The notes beneath the pieces were generated by a model. It had not been told where the DNA came from. It did not search any database and saw only the letters and a program-made list of their open reading frames with translations. The translations under genes and the position numbers were made by a program. A stretch of 6,138 nucleotides of DNA, taken from an uncultured Rickettsiales bacterium (GTDB taxonomy: Bacteria > Pseudomonadota > Alphaproteobacteria > Rickettsiales > UBA998). Positions 1 to 5,261 of this stretch are shown here, one piece after another. Position 1 is the stretch's first letter, and every line of letters starts with the position of its first letter. Where the stretch lies: contig CALJMC010000065.1 in NCBI GenBank assembly GCA_937982385.1, positions 1 through 6,138 on the forward strand, given 5' to 3'.

Positions 1-266
1 GCACGCGACGCATTCGACATATCAGGAGTACGCGCACCCGTTCCCTCACAAAAGAGTTTAAAACCACCACCAGTGCCCGTTGATTCCACGATAGGTGATT
101 TAAAATCAGGCTGATTACTACCAAATTTCTCTGCCACAACTGATACAAATGGGAATACGGTGGACGAACCAACCACATGTACTTGTTCGCGCGACTGAGC
201 GGCAGTCGTTCCAAAGAGTGTGGTTGCAAAAAGCGCTGCTGTGAGTGTAAGAGAAAATGTTTTCAT
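1..266 (-). CDS. pstS: Phosphate ABC transporter substrate-binding protein PstS, N-terminal part (cut by window edge)
   Basis: Periplasmic phosphate-binding protein that captures inorganic phosphate and hands it to the PstCAB importer. Only the first 88 codons lie in the window; the rest runs off the left edge. Residues 1 to about 23 form a signal peptide (MKTF start, hydrophobic core, likely cleavage after TAA). The mature part begins with VHVVGSSTVFPF (residues 29-40), followed by IVESTGTGGGF (59-69) and TPDMSNASR (80-88). These are the phosphate-contacting loops typical of PstS in Alphaproteobacteria. The ATG at 266-264 has an AAGGAA ribosome binding site about 8 bases upstream, and a good promoter lies at 301-329. 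The PstS-type fold is certain by motif. Whether it belongs to the main pst operon or is a stand-alone paralogue (PstS-like or SphX-like) cannot be seen, because the downstream genes are outside the window. Confidence 0.9.
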   Translation of the reverse strand, partial: MKTFSLTLTAALFATTLFGTTAAQSREQVHVVGSSTVFPFVSVVAEKFGSNQPDFKSPIVESTGTGGGFKLFCEGTGARTPDMSNASR

Positions 267-300
267 ATCTATATTCCTTATCCTGTTTTCAATAAGTCAT

Positions 301-329
301 AATATAATGATGCAGCGGCAGAGGGTCAA
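301..329 (-). promoter_or_regulatory. Sigma-70-type promoter of pstS
   Basis: On the minus strand TTGACC (329-324) and TATATT (306-301) are separated by exactly 17 bases, close to the TTGACA/TATAAT consensus. The predicted transcript starts near 294, giving a leader of about 28 bases with the AAGGAA ribosome binding site. I find no convincing pair of CTGTCAT repeats between 267 and 368, so PhoB control is not supported here although pstS is a usual PhoB target. Confidence 0.7.
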
Positions 330-348
330 GGGCTTCGCACGCATAGTC

Positions 349-369
349 GTCATGCATAAAACGCATGAC
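349..369. repeat. 7-bp inverted repeat at the end of the acidic-protein gene
   Basis: GTCATGC (349-355) and GCATGAC (363-369) form a perfect inverted repeat around a 7-base loop. It touches the TAG stop codon (371-369) of the upstream minus-strand gene. No run of T follows on the minus strand, so it is a poor intrinsic terminator. It could equally be a weak transcript-end hairpin or a binding site upstream of the pstS promoter. Confidence 0.45.
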
Positions 370-1034
370 TAGTCTGGTGTTTCGTCATTCAGCAGGTCAC
401 GTACTTCTTGCGTAGATAAACGAGCAGCCTCTTTTGGGAGCGCGGCGGGAATAGGCTCGGCTGCTGGCTCTTCAATCGTTTCAACTTCCTGCGCAACCTC
501 TTGCTCTGGCAGTGTTGGTACTGGCTCAGCCATTACTTCTTCAACCTCAGTCGCTATTGCAGGCACTTTTTCTGTAATAGGATTTTCTTCAGCAAGCGCC
601 TCAGTATCGGCAGCGCTGGCTGGTATAATCTCTTCTCCCGAAGTGATAAATGCAACATCCACCAATGACATTGCCTCAAATGGTTCAGTATTTTCCACTT
701 GCTCTTCATGTTCCAAATCGCCAAAGAAATAAAATCCGAGATTTTTAGGGGCATTATCATCCGGTGCAATTTGCGTAGGAACGCTCTCTTCTGTCGGCAG
801 AAGGAAATTATTCTTGAGAGTTTTGCGATATTCGGTTTCAAGATTGATGATTTTCATCACCGTCTTTTTTTTAGTCGCATCCAACAAGGAAAGTGCCTCA
901 GTCACCGTTTCGGCAGAAAAATCCTCAGACGTTCCATCTCTAAAGTAAATACGGTATTTCCCTCGAAACTCAGTTGAAAGAGATTTTCGAGGCATATGAA
1001 AGGCAACAAATTCGTCTTCTTCATCGCTTAGCAT
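369..1034 (-). CDS. Unrecognised acidic protein with Glu/Pro/Ala-rich tail (221 aa)
   Basis: I do not recognise a family. Residues 1 to about 80 look like a small folded domain. It has an acidic start (MLSDEEDEF), a strand-like stretch with a turn (GKYRIYFRDGTSEDFS, 25-40), a helix-like TVTEALSLLDATKKK (43-57) and KIINLETEYRKTL (61-73). Residues 105-205 are strongly acidic, rich in Glu, Pro, Ala and Val, and probably disordered. The last residues, LSTQEVRDLLND (206-217), would make a short amphipathic helix. There is no signal peptide, membrane segment or cysteine. It starts 12 bases after the stop of the PAS-type gene, with a modest GGAAA ribosome binding site, so the two are probably co-transcribed. 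A scaffold or adaptor role is possible but is only inference from its composition. Confidence 0.75.
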   Translation of the reverse strand: MLSDEEDEFVAFHMPRKSLSTEFRGKYRIYFRDGTSEDFSAETVTEALSLLDATKKKTVMKIINLETEYRKTLKNNFLLPTEESVPTQIAPDDNAPKNLGFYFFGDLEHEEQVENTEPFEAMSLVDVAFITSGEEIIPASAADTEALAEENPITEKVPAIATEVEEVMAEPVPTLPEQEVAQEVETIEEPAAEPIPAALPKEAARLSTQEVRDLLNDETPD

Positions 1035-1046
1035 AACTTTTCCAAC

Positions 1047-1511
1047 CTAGTAAGCTTTCCACTTCATGCCGCCGAGAACATAGCCAACACCCTCACCCTC
1101 ATTCTTTGCGAGCGGCACCATATTCGAACGATATTTAATAAGCATACCTGAGCTATTTACGAACTCTGACTCTTCATCCACAGGTTTCTTCGAAGAGACA
1201 ACCTCTCTGAATTTATGCACCAGCGACATACTTGATGGGAAAACGAGTTTTTCACAAATTTCTTTATCAGTACTATCATCGCCATAAGCTTCCACCAAAG
1301 ATTTTCCTAAATAAATATAAGAGAAATCTTCTGCTTCTGCACCGTCACCATCAACACGCACCAAAAAGCACGAGTCCCAGACAGCAGCTAAGTTTGCAAC
1401 ACTCACATCACGCTCTTGCGGCAATGCACGTCCATCTTTAAGCTTTGTCCAATATTCTTCAATAAATTGATTGATACGCTTTTTGTCTTCTGAGGTAGCG
1501 GCTATGGACAC
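1047..1511 (-). CDS. Single-domain PAS-type (PAS_5-like) protein, 154 aa
   Basis: Resembles the alphaproteobacterial PAS_5 family of short proteins made of one PAS-like domain without an attached kinase. The visible pattern is an N-terminal helix ending in FIEEYWTKLKDGRALPQERDV (16-36). Next come VWDSCFLVRVDG (44-55), FSYIYLGKSLVEAYGDD (63-79), a helix before the conserved-type KKPVDEESEF (108-117), and a final strand pair with NMVPLAKNEGEGVGYVLGGM (130-149). Family members normally show YW, GR.LP, the RxxGT-like and PL...G..LGG signatures in this order, so the match is good but the ligand is unknown. The start is GTG at 1511-1509, supported by AGGAG 7 bases upstream; no ATG lies nearby in frame. 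It follows folC by 87 bases, which hold a candidate promoter, and precedes the acidic-protein gene by 12 bases. A sensory or regulatory role is inference. Confidence 0.7.
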   Translation of the reverse strand: MSIAATSEDKKRINQFIEEYWTKLKDGRALPQERDVSVANLAAVWDSCFLVRVDGDGAEAEDFSYIYLGKSLVEAYGDDSTDKEICEKLVFPSSMSLVHKFREVVSSKKPVDEESEFVNSSGMLIKYRSNMVPLAKNEGEGVGYVLGGMKWKAY

Positions 1512-1573
1512 TGAAAATCTCCTAAAAAAGAGTGACGTTAAGACGGAGCAAAATGCCCCTGCATAGTAATGAT

Positions 1574-1602
1574 ACTATAGATTACATCAAAAGCCCAGTC
1601 AG
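1574..1602 (-). promoter_or_regulatory. Candidate promoter of the PAS-type/acidic-protein pair
   Basis: On the minus strand CTGACT (1602-1597) and TATAGT (1579-1574) are 17 bases apart, matching the -35 and -10 consensus at 4 of 6 and 5 of 6 positions. The -35 element overlaps the folC stop codon. Predicted start is near 1567, about 56 bases before the GTG of the PAS-type gene. It would let that pair be transcribed apart from folC, although read-through from folC is also likely as no terminator is visible. Confidence 0.45.
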
Positions 1603-2939
1603 GCATTTTTTGCAAGCACAAAACCTGCAAAATAGAGTGATCCACAACATAATATGTCACAAGATGATACATTCGCGGCAACAAACTCAGCTATTGCCTC
1701 ACCAAATGTGGTGGCGCGCACAGGACATGATGGCGAAAGCGCACTAATTTCTTCTAAAAAATCCGCACTTTCTTTACTCATCGGTTCATCAGGGATTTCA
1801 ACCAGCTGAACAGAGGCAGCATACGGCAATAATGGCGCCATAAACCCTTCTGCATCTTTCGTCTTAACCATCGCTGCCACAATATGTAGTGGGCGCTGTT
1901 CTTCTCTGCGCGATAACCATCCTGCAATCACTTTCCCTGCAGCAGGGTTATGACCACCATCCAACCAGAGCGACACATCATTAAGTGACGAAAGCTTCTC
2001 AACAACCGAGCCAGACTCAAGCGGCTGCAAACGCGCCGCCCATGACGCATGCTCAATTCCCTTATGAATCGCCTCTTCATCAATATTGAACTCTTCCAGC
2101 TGCTCAATGCATGCAATAGCCAGAGCTGCATTATGCATCTGATGTGTTCCTGCCAAGGCTGGACGCAAACGCTTAAAACCATCAGGGTTACGTTTGGACA
2201 CATAATCAAACGTGTCTTTATCAGGACGCGGCATATAGCGCCATGCATCACCACAGACACTGATAGAGGCAGCAGACGCTTCCGCTTTATCCTTCAGCAC
2301 CACCAATGCATCCGATTCTTGCGCACCAATCACACAATGCGTATCTGGCTTTATAATACCCGCCTTTTCACCAGCAATCTCAGCAAGTGACTCACCCAAA
2401 AACTCTGCATGGTCAATCGAAATCGGGGTAATAGCGGTTAAGCGCGGCTTAGCAATAAGGTTCGTAGCATCTAAACGCCCGCCCAAGCCTGTCTCTAGCA
2501 ACACAATATCGGCAGGGACCTTAGAGAATGCCAAAAATGCCGCAGCAGTAGTGCTCTCGAAAAAGGTTAAAGGAAAATCGCGCGAGGCAGCAACAACCTG
2601 CGACAGCACATCCGCCAAGAATTCATCATTAATCTGTTCGCCCGCCACCACAATACGCTCATGAAACTGCACCAAATGTGGCGAGGTATAAGCATGTACT
2701 TTCAGCCCAGCAGCTTCAAAGATCGCACGCAAATAGGCAATCAGAGACCCCTTGCCATTCGTTCCGGCCACATGAATCACCGGCGGCAACCTACTCTCAG
2801 GGTTTCCAATACGATTCATAAACTGAAAAATTCTATCGAGCTTGAGGTCAACAGCAGCAGGCAGCGGGTGCTGTTCCAACTGCGCAAGCAAATCGGATAC
2901 TAATTCTGAGGAGGTATCTATCATTGCTCTGGCTTGCAT
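1599..2939 (-). CDS. folC: Bifunctional dihydrofolate synthase / folylpolyglutamate synthase
   Basis: Cytoplasmic Mur-ligase-family enzyme that joins dihydropteroate to L-glutamate and then adds further glutamates to folates, using ATP. At 446 residues it is full length for the family. Diagnostic motifs are all present and in order: VAGTNGKGS P-loop (57-65), ETGLGGRLDATN (149-160), SIDH (174-177), EKAGIIK (191-197) with the lysine expected to be carbamylated, GTHQMHNAALA (264-274), the catalytic-type WLDGGHNP (325-332), and CGSLYFAG near the C-terminus (432-439). The ATG at 2939-2937 is 3 bases after the stop of the HIG1 gene, with GGGG 9 bases upstream. A second ATG at codon 6 has a poorer site. 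The gene is thus translationally tied to the small zinc-finger/HIG1 pair rather than to accD, its frequent neighbour in other proteobacteria. No key residue is missing. Confidence 0.96.
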   Translation of the reverse strand: MQARAMIDTSSELVSDLLAQLEQHPLPAAVDLKLDRIFQFMNRIGNPESRLPPVIHVAGTNGKGSLIAYLRAIFEAAGLKVHAYTSPHLVQFHERIVVAGEQINDEFLADVLSQVVAASRDFPLTFFESTTAAAFLAFSKVPADIVLLETGLGGRLDATNLIAKPRLTAITPISIDHAEFLGESLAEIAGEKAGIIKPDTHCVIGAQESDALVVLKDKAEASAASISVCGDAWRYMPRPDKDTFDYVSKRNPDGFKRLRPALAGTHQMHNAALAIACIEQLEEFNIDEEAIHKGIEHASWAARLQPLESGSVVEKLSSLNDVSLWLDGGHNPAAGKVIAGWLSRREEQRPLHIVAAMVKTKDAEGFMAPLLPYAASVQLVEIPDEPMSKESADFLEEISALSPSCPVRATTFGEAIAEFVAANVSSCDILCCGSLYFAGFVLAKNA

Positions 2940-2942
2940 AAT

Positions 2943-3137
2943 TTATTTCCCCGATGCCATAAACATAATCACTAGCACACCAATCACGCCACCTTGTAGC
3001 CATACACGCCAAATCATCAACTTATTCGAGCGCTCAGAACTCCCCTCACCGCCGCGGGCAAGGTTATAGATGCCCATAACCAGTACGGCTAGAACACCAA
3101 CGAGCAATGCACCCATTAATATGACCATGAAACTCAT
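2943..3137 (-). CDS. HIG1-domain twin transmembrane protein (64 aa)
   Basis: Small inner-membrane protein with two hydrophobic segments (residues about 3-24 and 46-61) joined by a basic loop, LARGGEGSSERSNKLMIWRVWLQG (26-49). The RGG...SNKLM.WRV.LQG pattern is the HIG1 signature, known from mitochondrial Rcf1/HIGD proteins and from short alphaproteobacterial homologues. The mitochondrial relatives act in cytochrome oxidase and supercomplex assembly; the bacterial role is not settled. I chose the ATG at 3137-3135 because it overlaps the stop of the upstream zinc-finger gene (ATGA), begins just before the first membrane segment, and gives the usual family length. A longer GTG start at 3179 would add residues read out of frame through the zinc-finger codons and is unlikely. 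No clear ribosome binding site precedes the ATG, so translation probably depends on coupling. Confidence 0.85.
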   Translation of the reverse strand: MSFMVILMGALLVGVLAVLVMGIYNLARGGEGSSERSNKLMIWRVWLQGGVIGVLVIMFMASGK

Positions 3138-3307
3138 CCGGCATCTTTCATCAAAAAGGTGCGACTGCAATAAGGGCACACCACATTGCCTTCATCAGCT
3201 TCAATATGCAGAAAAACACGCGGGTGACCAAGCTCTACACTACCGCCATCACACACAACATCATGTGTATCCACTTCAATTACTTCGAATCCATCTTTAA
3301 CGGCCAT
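3134..3307 (-). CDS. CHCC zinc-finger protein, NDUFS6 family (57 aa)
   Basis: Very short gene, easily missed by ORF length cut-offs. The protein reads MAVKDGFEVIEV, then VVCDGGSVELGHPRVFLHI (17-35) and NVVCPYCSRTFL (41-52). This is the zf-CHCC fold, with zinc ligands Cys19, His28, Cys44 and Cys47. Homologues include the mitochondrial complex I accessory subunit NDUFS6 and short alphaproteobacterial proteins of 55-70 residues, so a role in respiratory complex I is plausible but inferred. The start is well fixed: ATG at 3307-3305 has AAGGA 6 bases upstream, and an in-frame TGA lies only two codons before it. Its TGA stop (3136-3134) overlaps the HIG1 start as ATGA. An extended -10 promoter candidate lies about 35 bases upstream. 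Confidence 0.9.
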   Translation of the reverse strand: MAVKDGFEVIEVDTHDVVCDGGSVELGHPRVFLHIEADEGNVVCPYCSRTFLMKDAG

Positions 3308-3341
3308 GTCTCATCCTTAGCGTAATAATTAGTTCTATCTA

Positions 3342-3350
3342 GTTATAGCA
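3342..3350 (-). promoter_or_regulatory. Candidate extended -10 promoter of the zinc-finger/HIG1/folC operon
   Basis: On the minus strand TGC precedes TATAAC (3347-3342), an extended -10 element matching 5 of 6 bases. The expected -35 position is weak (TTTTCT, 17-base spacer). Predicted start is near 3335, giving a leader of about 28 bases before the zinc-finger ATG. It lies just after the lytic transglycosylase stop codon, and no terminator is visible between the two, so read-through is also possible. Confidence 0.45.
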
Positions 3351-3359
3351 AGATACGAC

Positions 3360-4376
3360 CTAATAGAAAATAAAATTCGGCTGTTGTTTCGAGCCACGGT
3401 TCTGCGCAGAAACATCAACCATCCTATATTGCTGCTGACCTTGCACAAAGTGCTGCACTCCGCTCTTGGACACAGGCTGCGACAACGTTTCCATCACAAC
3501 CGATTGCTCGTGCGACAAACCATTAATACGAACATTCGGCGTAGGCGAGCCATCAGGACGAATCACCAGCACTTCTGCATTCCGAGGCCTTTCTTTTCGT
3601 GTCACTTTTATGACCTTCATAGAAACACCTTTGCGCGCTTTTGGCTTTGCAGAGGCTACTTTTGCCGAGCGACTTGCGGCCGATCCAGAGGATGTTGATG
3701 TGCCCTTACTGGAGCGCAGTGCGCTTTCCACAGAGGCAAACCCAGCATTGCCCGATGTATTAGCTAAAATAACACGCCCGACCTCATCAGTGCCACCCGC
3801 AACATTCGCGAGCACTTTTTGCCAGTTATACTTCACTTTCGCAAAATATTTACTGCCACGTGACTTGGTTTTGGAGTGGTAAGACGCTATCGCACGCTCC
3901 CATGAGCCATAAGTATTATAATGAGTTTTTAACAATTTTGCAGCATAGGCCACATTATTACCCATATCAAACCCTTGAATCACACTTGGGAATGCCTCAG
4001 GGTGATGTTTTAAATTCACCTGCATGCAGCCAATATCAATCGACTTTTTGCCCTGTTCTTTCAAACGATTAACTGCCGTCACGGCATCATGTTTCGATTT
4101 GAAGAAATGCCCCTTGCCTTCGACATTGATTGTCCACGGCCATGGAAGCATCATCTTTTCTGCTTTATGCCAACGACCAGACTCCGTAATCGAAATGGCA
4201 CGCAACAAATGCTTTGGAATACCATATTTGCGCTCCTGGCGTGAAAAATGTTTGGTGCAGTAGCTAGAGCTATGCACCATCATTTTTCCCGCAGACTGCT
4301 TCAACTCTTGAGCAGAAAGAGGAGTTGCAGCAAGCACTGTTACGAAAGCGATACTATAAAACAACGTTTTTTTCAT
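3360..4376 (-). CDS. Secreted lytic transglycosylase, SLT domain (338 aa)
   Basis: Periplasmic muramidase-like enzyme that cleaves the MurNAc-GlcNAc bond of peptidoglycan, forming 1,6-anhydro ends. Residues 1 to about 22 are a signal peptide (MKKTLFYSIAFVTVLAA, cleavage near LSA/QE). The SLT domain spans about 40-190. It shows LLRAISITESGR with catalytic Glu65, the PWPWTINVEGKG insert (78-89), SIDIGCMQVNLKHHPEAF (112-129), NVAYAAKLL (141-149) and SWERAIASYHS (158-168). Cys40 and Cys117 are the only cysteines and could form a disulfide. Residues about 215-250 are a Ser/Ala/Lys-rich linker, followed by a tail of about 85 residues that I do not recognise. ATG at 4376-4374 is chosen because the signal peptide starts there; a TTG 13 codons upstream would spoil it. 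No Shine-Dalgarno sequence is visible before the ATG. Cell-wall turnover is the likely role; a link to pilus or flagellum assembly, as for PleA-type relatives, is not shown by the neighbours. Confidence 0.88.
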   Translation of the reverse strand: MKKTLFYSIAFVTVLAATPLSAQELKQSAGKMMVHSSSYCTKHFSRQERKYGIPKHLLRAISITESGRWHKAEKMMLPWPWTINVEGKGHFFKSKHDAVTAVNRLKEQGKKSIDIGCMQVNLKHHPEAFPSVIQGFDMGNNVAYAAKLLKTHYNTYGSWERAIASYHSKTKSRGSKYFAKVKYNWQKVLANVAGGTDEVGRVILANTSGNAGFASVESALRSSKGTSTSSGSAASRSAKVASAKPKARKGVSMKVIKVTRKERPRNAEVLVIRPDGSPTPNVRINGLSHEQSVVMETLSQPVSKSGVQHFVQGQQQYRMVDVSAQNRGSKQQPNFIFY

Positions 4377-4478
4377 AAGAATAATGTTAGCATAAAAAGA
4401 AGCCAACACACACAATATCGAGCAAAACCATATACTACTCCCTATTTCCCATTCTCGCGTGACAAAAAGGCACGCAGA

Positions 4479-4496
4479 CTGTCATCAAACTGTAAT
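4479..4496 (+). promoter_or_regulatory. Pho box (predicted PhoB binding site)
   Basis: CTGTCATCAAACTGTAAT agrees with the PhoB consensus (CTGTCAT, 4 A/T-rich bases, CTGTCAY) at 16 of 18 positions: two 7-base direct repeats in 11-base register. Its orientation points to the plus-strand gene at 4571. It ends 22 bases before the best -10 element, so it reaches about position -35 of the predicted promoter, roughly one helical turn further than in the classical phoA arrangement. The minus-strand lytic transglycosylase, whose ATG is about 100 bases away, is a less likely target. Confidence 0.7.
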
Positions 4497-4515
4497 ATTT
4501 AGCAGGGATTTTTTT

Positions 4516-4524
4516 TGCTATACT
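4516..4524 (+). promoter_or_regulatory. Extended -10 element of the rightward small-gene operon
   Basis: TGC followed by TATACT (4519-4524) forms an extended -10 motif; an overlapping TATAAC occurs at 4524-4529. There is no good -35 hexamer, which fits an activator-dependent promoter using the upstream Pho box. Predicted start is near 4531, about 40 bases before the ATG at 4571. A run of eight T (4509-4516) lies just upstream. Confidence 0.55.
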
Positions 4525-4570
4525 ATAACCATAGAGTAACCAAACAACCCAAACATAAGAGGCGCATCAT

Positions 4571-4813
4571 ATGTTCAATCCAGAGCAATATATCACCCCA
4601 CTAGATAACGGCTATGTGCTATGCAGTAATCCCGTAGCGGATGGCGGCATGAGCGCCATAACTGTGAACACAATGCTCCGCAATGAACAAATGAAAACCT
4701 TTCAAGAATCCATCAAACGTATGGTCTTGAGCAAGTTATTTTCACCCAAGTTTGCCGAGGTAATTCTTTTCGCTACCGAAACGGGTGTTGCAAATTCAAG
4801 AGAATTCGCGTAA
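4571..4813 (+). CDS. Unrecognised small protein (80 aa), first gene of a putative PhoB-controlled pair
   Basis: No family recognised. The start ATG has AAGAGG 8 bases upstream. The protein begins MFNPEQYITPLDNGYVLCSN, with a Gly/Ala-containing turn (PVADGGMSA, 21-29). It continues into a helix-prone region rich in Met, Lys and Arg (TMLRNEQMKTFQESIKRMV, 34-52) and a short hydrophobic stretch (FAEVILFAT, 61-69). The stretch is too short for a confident membrane span, and there is no signal peptide. The single Cys is at 18. It is probably a small cytoplasmic protein. The next gene starts 25 bases downstream on the same strand, and a Pho box and -10 element lie upstream, so the pair likely forms one transcript induced under phosphate limitation (inference). 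Good start signals and operon position argue for a real gene, although its function is unknown. Confidence 0.65.
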   Translation: MFNPEQYITPLDNGYVLCSNPVADGGMSAITVNTMLRNEQMKTFQESIKRMVLSKLFSPKFAEVILFATETGVANSREFA

Positions 4814-4823
4814 GATGCGCGAA
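4805..4823 (+). other. Intercistronic hairpin around the stop codon of the 80-aa gene
   Basis: TTCGCG (4805-4810) pairs with CGCGAA (4818-4823) around a 7-base loop that contains the TAA stop codon. It ends 2 bases before the strong ribosome binding site of the next gene. It could affect mRNA stability or the ratio of the two proteins. Ribosomes finishing the first gene would melt it. Confidence 0.4.
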
Positions 4824-4825
4824 AT

Positions 4826-4831
4826 AGGAGG
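4826..4831 (+). promoter_or_regulatory. Full-consensus ribosome binding site of the 120-aa gene
   Basis: AGGAGG matches the anti-Shine-Dalgarno sequence over six bases and sits 7 bases before the ATG at 4839. It is the strongest site in the window and fixes the start there, rather than at the in-frame ATG 18 codons upstream, which lies within the first gene. Confidence 0.8.
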
Positions 4832-4838
4832 AGTAACT

Positions 4839-5201
4839 ATGACACAACATAACACACCACATCACAAAGTAAGTCACGCTCAACATTTGGGTAATGAGAC
4901 AGTCGCCTTTCATGCAGAGCAAGGCGGAACCATTAACGTTCAAATGTTTGTGGACAATCAAGATGCCGCTATTCGTGGATTCCAAGCACCAGATGCTTCA
5001 TCCCCGCGCCTTGACCAGCAAATGCAAAAAATGCAAGAGCTCGGAATGCTTTCAGACACTGCGTTACCAACACTCGATAATGCTCGTGCAAATGCAGGAA
5101 TTCAAATGCAAGCACCACCCTCTGCCTTGGGCTCACACACTGCTAAATTACAAGAGCAGCAGATGTCAGCACCGTCACAAGACGGACAAACGCGCGGCTA
5201 A
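4839..5201 (+). CDS. Unrecognised Gln-rich hydrophilic protein (120 aa)
   Basis: No family recognised. The start is set by AGGAGG 7 bases upstream. The N-terminus is His-rich (MTQHNTPHHKVSHAQH, 1-16), followed by a possible small strand region (ETVAFHAEQGGTINVQMFVD, 20-39). A Gln/Met-rich helix-prone segment (LDQQMQKMQELGML, 58-71) and a low-complexity tail rich in Gln, Ala, Pro and Ser complete it. Gln makes up 17 of 120 residues; there is no Cys, Trp or Tyr and only three Lys. There is no signal peptide or membrane segment. Composition suggests a largely disordered soluble protein; the His cluster could bind metal, but that is speculation. It is the second gene of the pair starting at 4571 and ends just before a strong terminator. 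Confidence 0.68.
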   Translation: MTQHNTPHHKVSHAQHLGNETVAFHAEQGGTINVQMFVDNQDAAIRGFQAPDASSPRLDQQMQKMQELGMLSDTALPTLDNARANAGIQMQAPPSALGSHTAKLQEQQMSAPSQDGQTRG

Positions 5202-5217
5202 TCTCAATATAATGGAT

Positions 5218-5261
5218 AATAACAAACCCTGCCACATCACCTGTGAGCAGGGTTTGTTATT
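5218..5261. terminator. Bidirectional intrinsic terminator between the small-gene pair and lon
   Basis: A perfect 15-bp inverted repeat (5218-5232 with 5247-5261) has a GC core (CCCTGC/GCAGGG) and A/T-rich bases at its foot, around a 14-base loop. Being symmetrical, it gives a U-rich 3' side in both directions. It starts 16 bases after the stop of the 120-aa gene, and its other end abuts the lon stop codon (5264-5262), so it serves both convergent transcripts. Confidence 0.85.

Noticed and set aside
347..371. Possible Pho box upstream of pstS
   Set aside because: Only one half (AGTCAT) resembles the repeat; the second half at the 11-base register does not match.
3138..3179. GTG start extending the HIG1 protein by 14 residues
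   Set aside because: Those codons overlap the Cys-Pro-Tyr-Cys codons of the zinc-finger gene in another frame; the ATGA overlap gives a better start.
3466..3882. 138-codon open frame on the plus strand
   Set aside because: It lies wholly antisense to the lytic transglycosylase, whose motifs are unmistakable, and it has no recognisable domain.
4377..4415. Upstream TTG start for the lytic transglycosylase
   Set aside because: It would place 13 residues before a well-formed signal peptide and has no ribosome binding site.
4457..4475. GCGTG/CACGC inverted repeat in the divergent region
   Set aside because: A 5-bp stem with a 9-base loop and no T run is too weak to call an operator or terminator.
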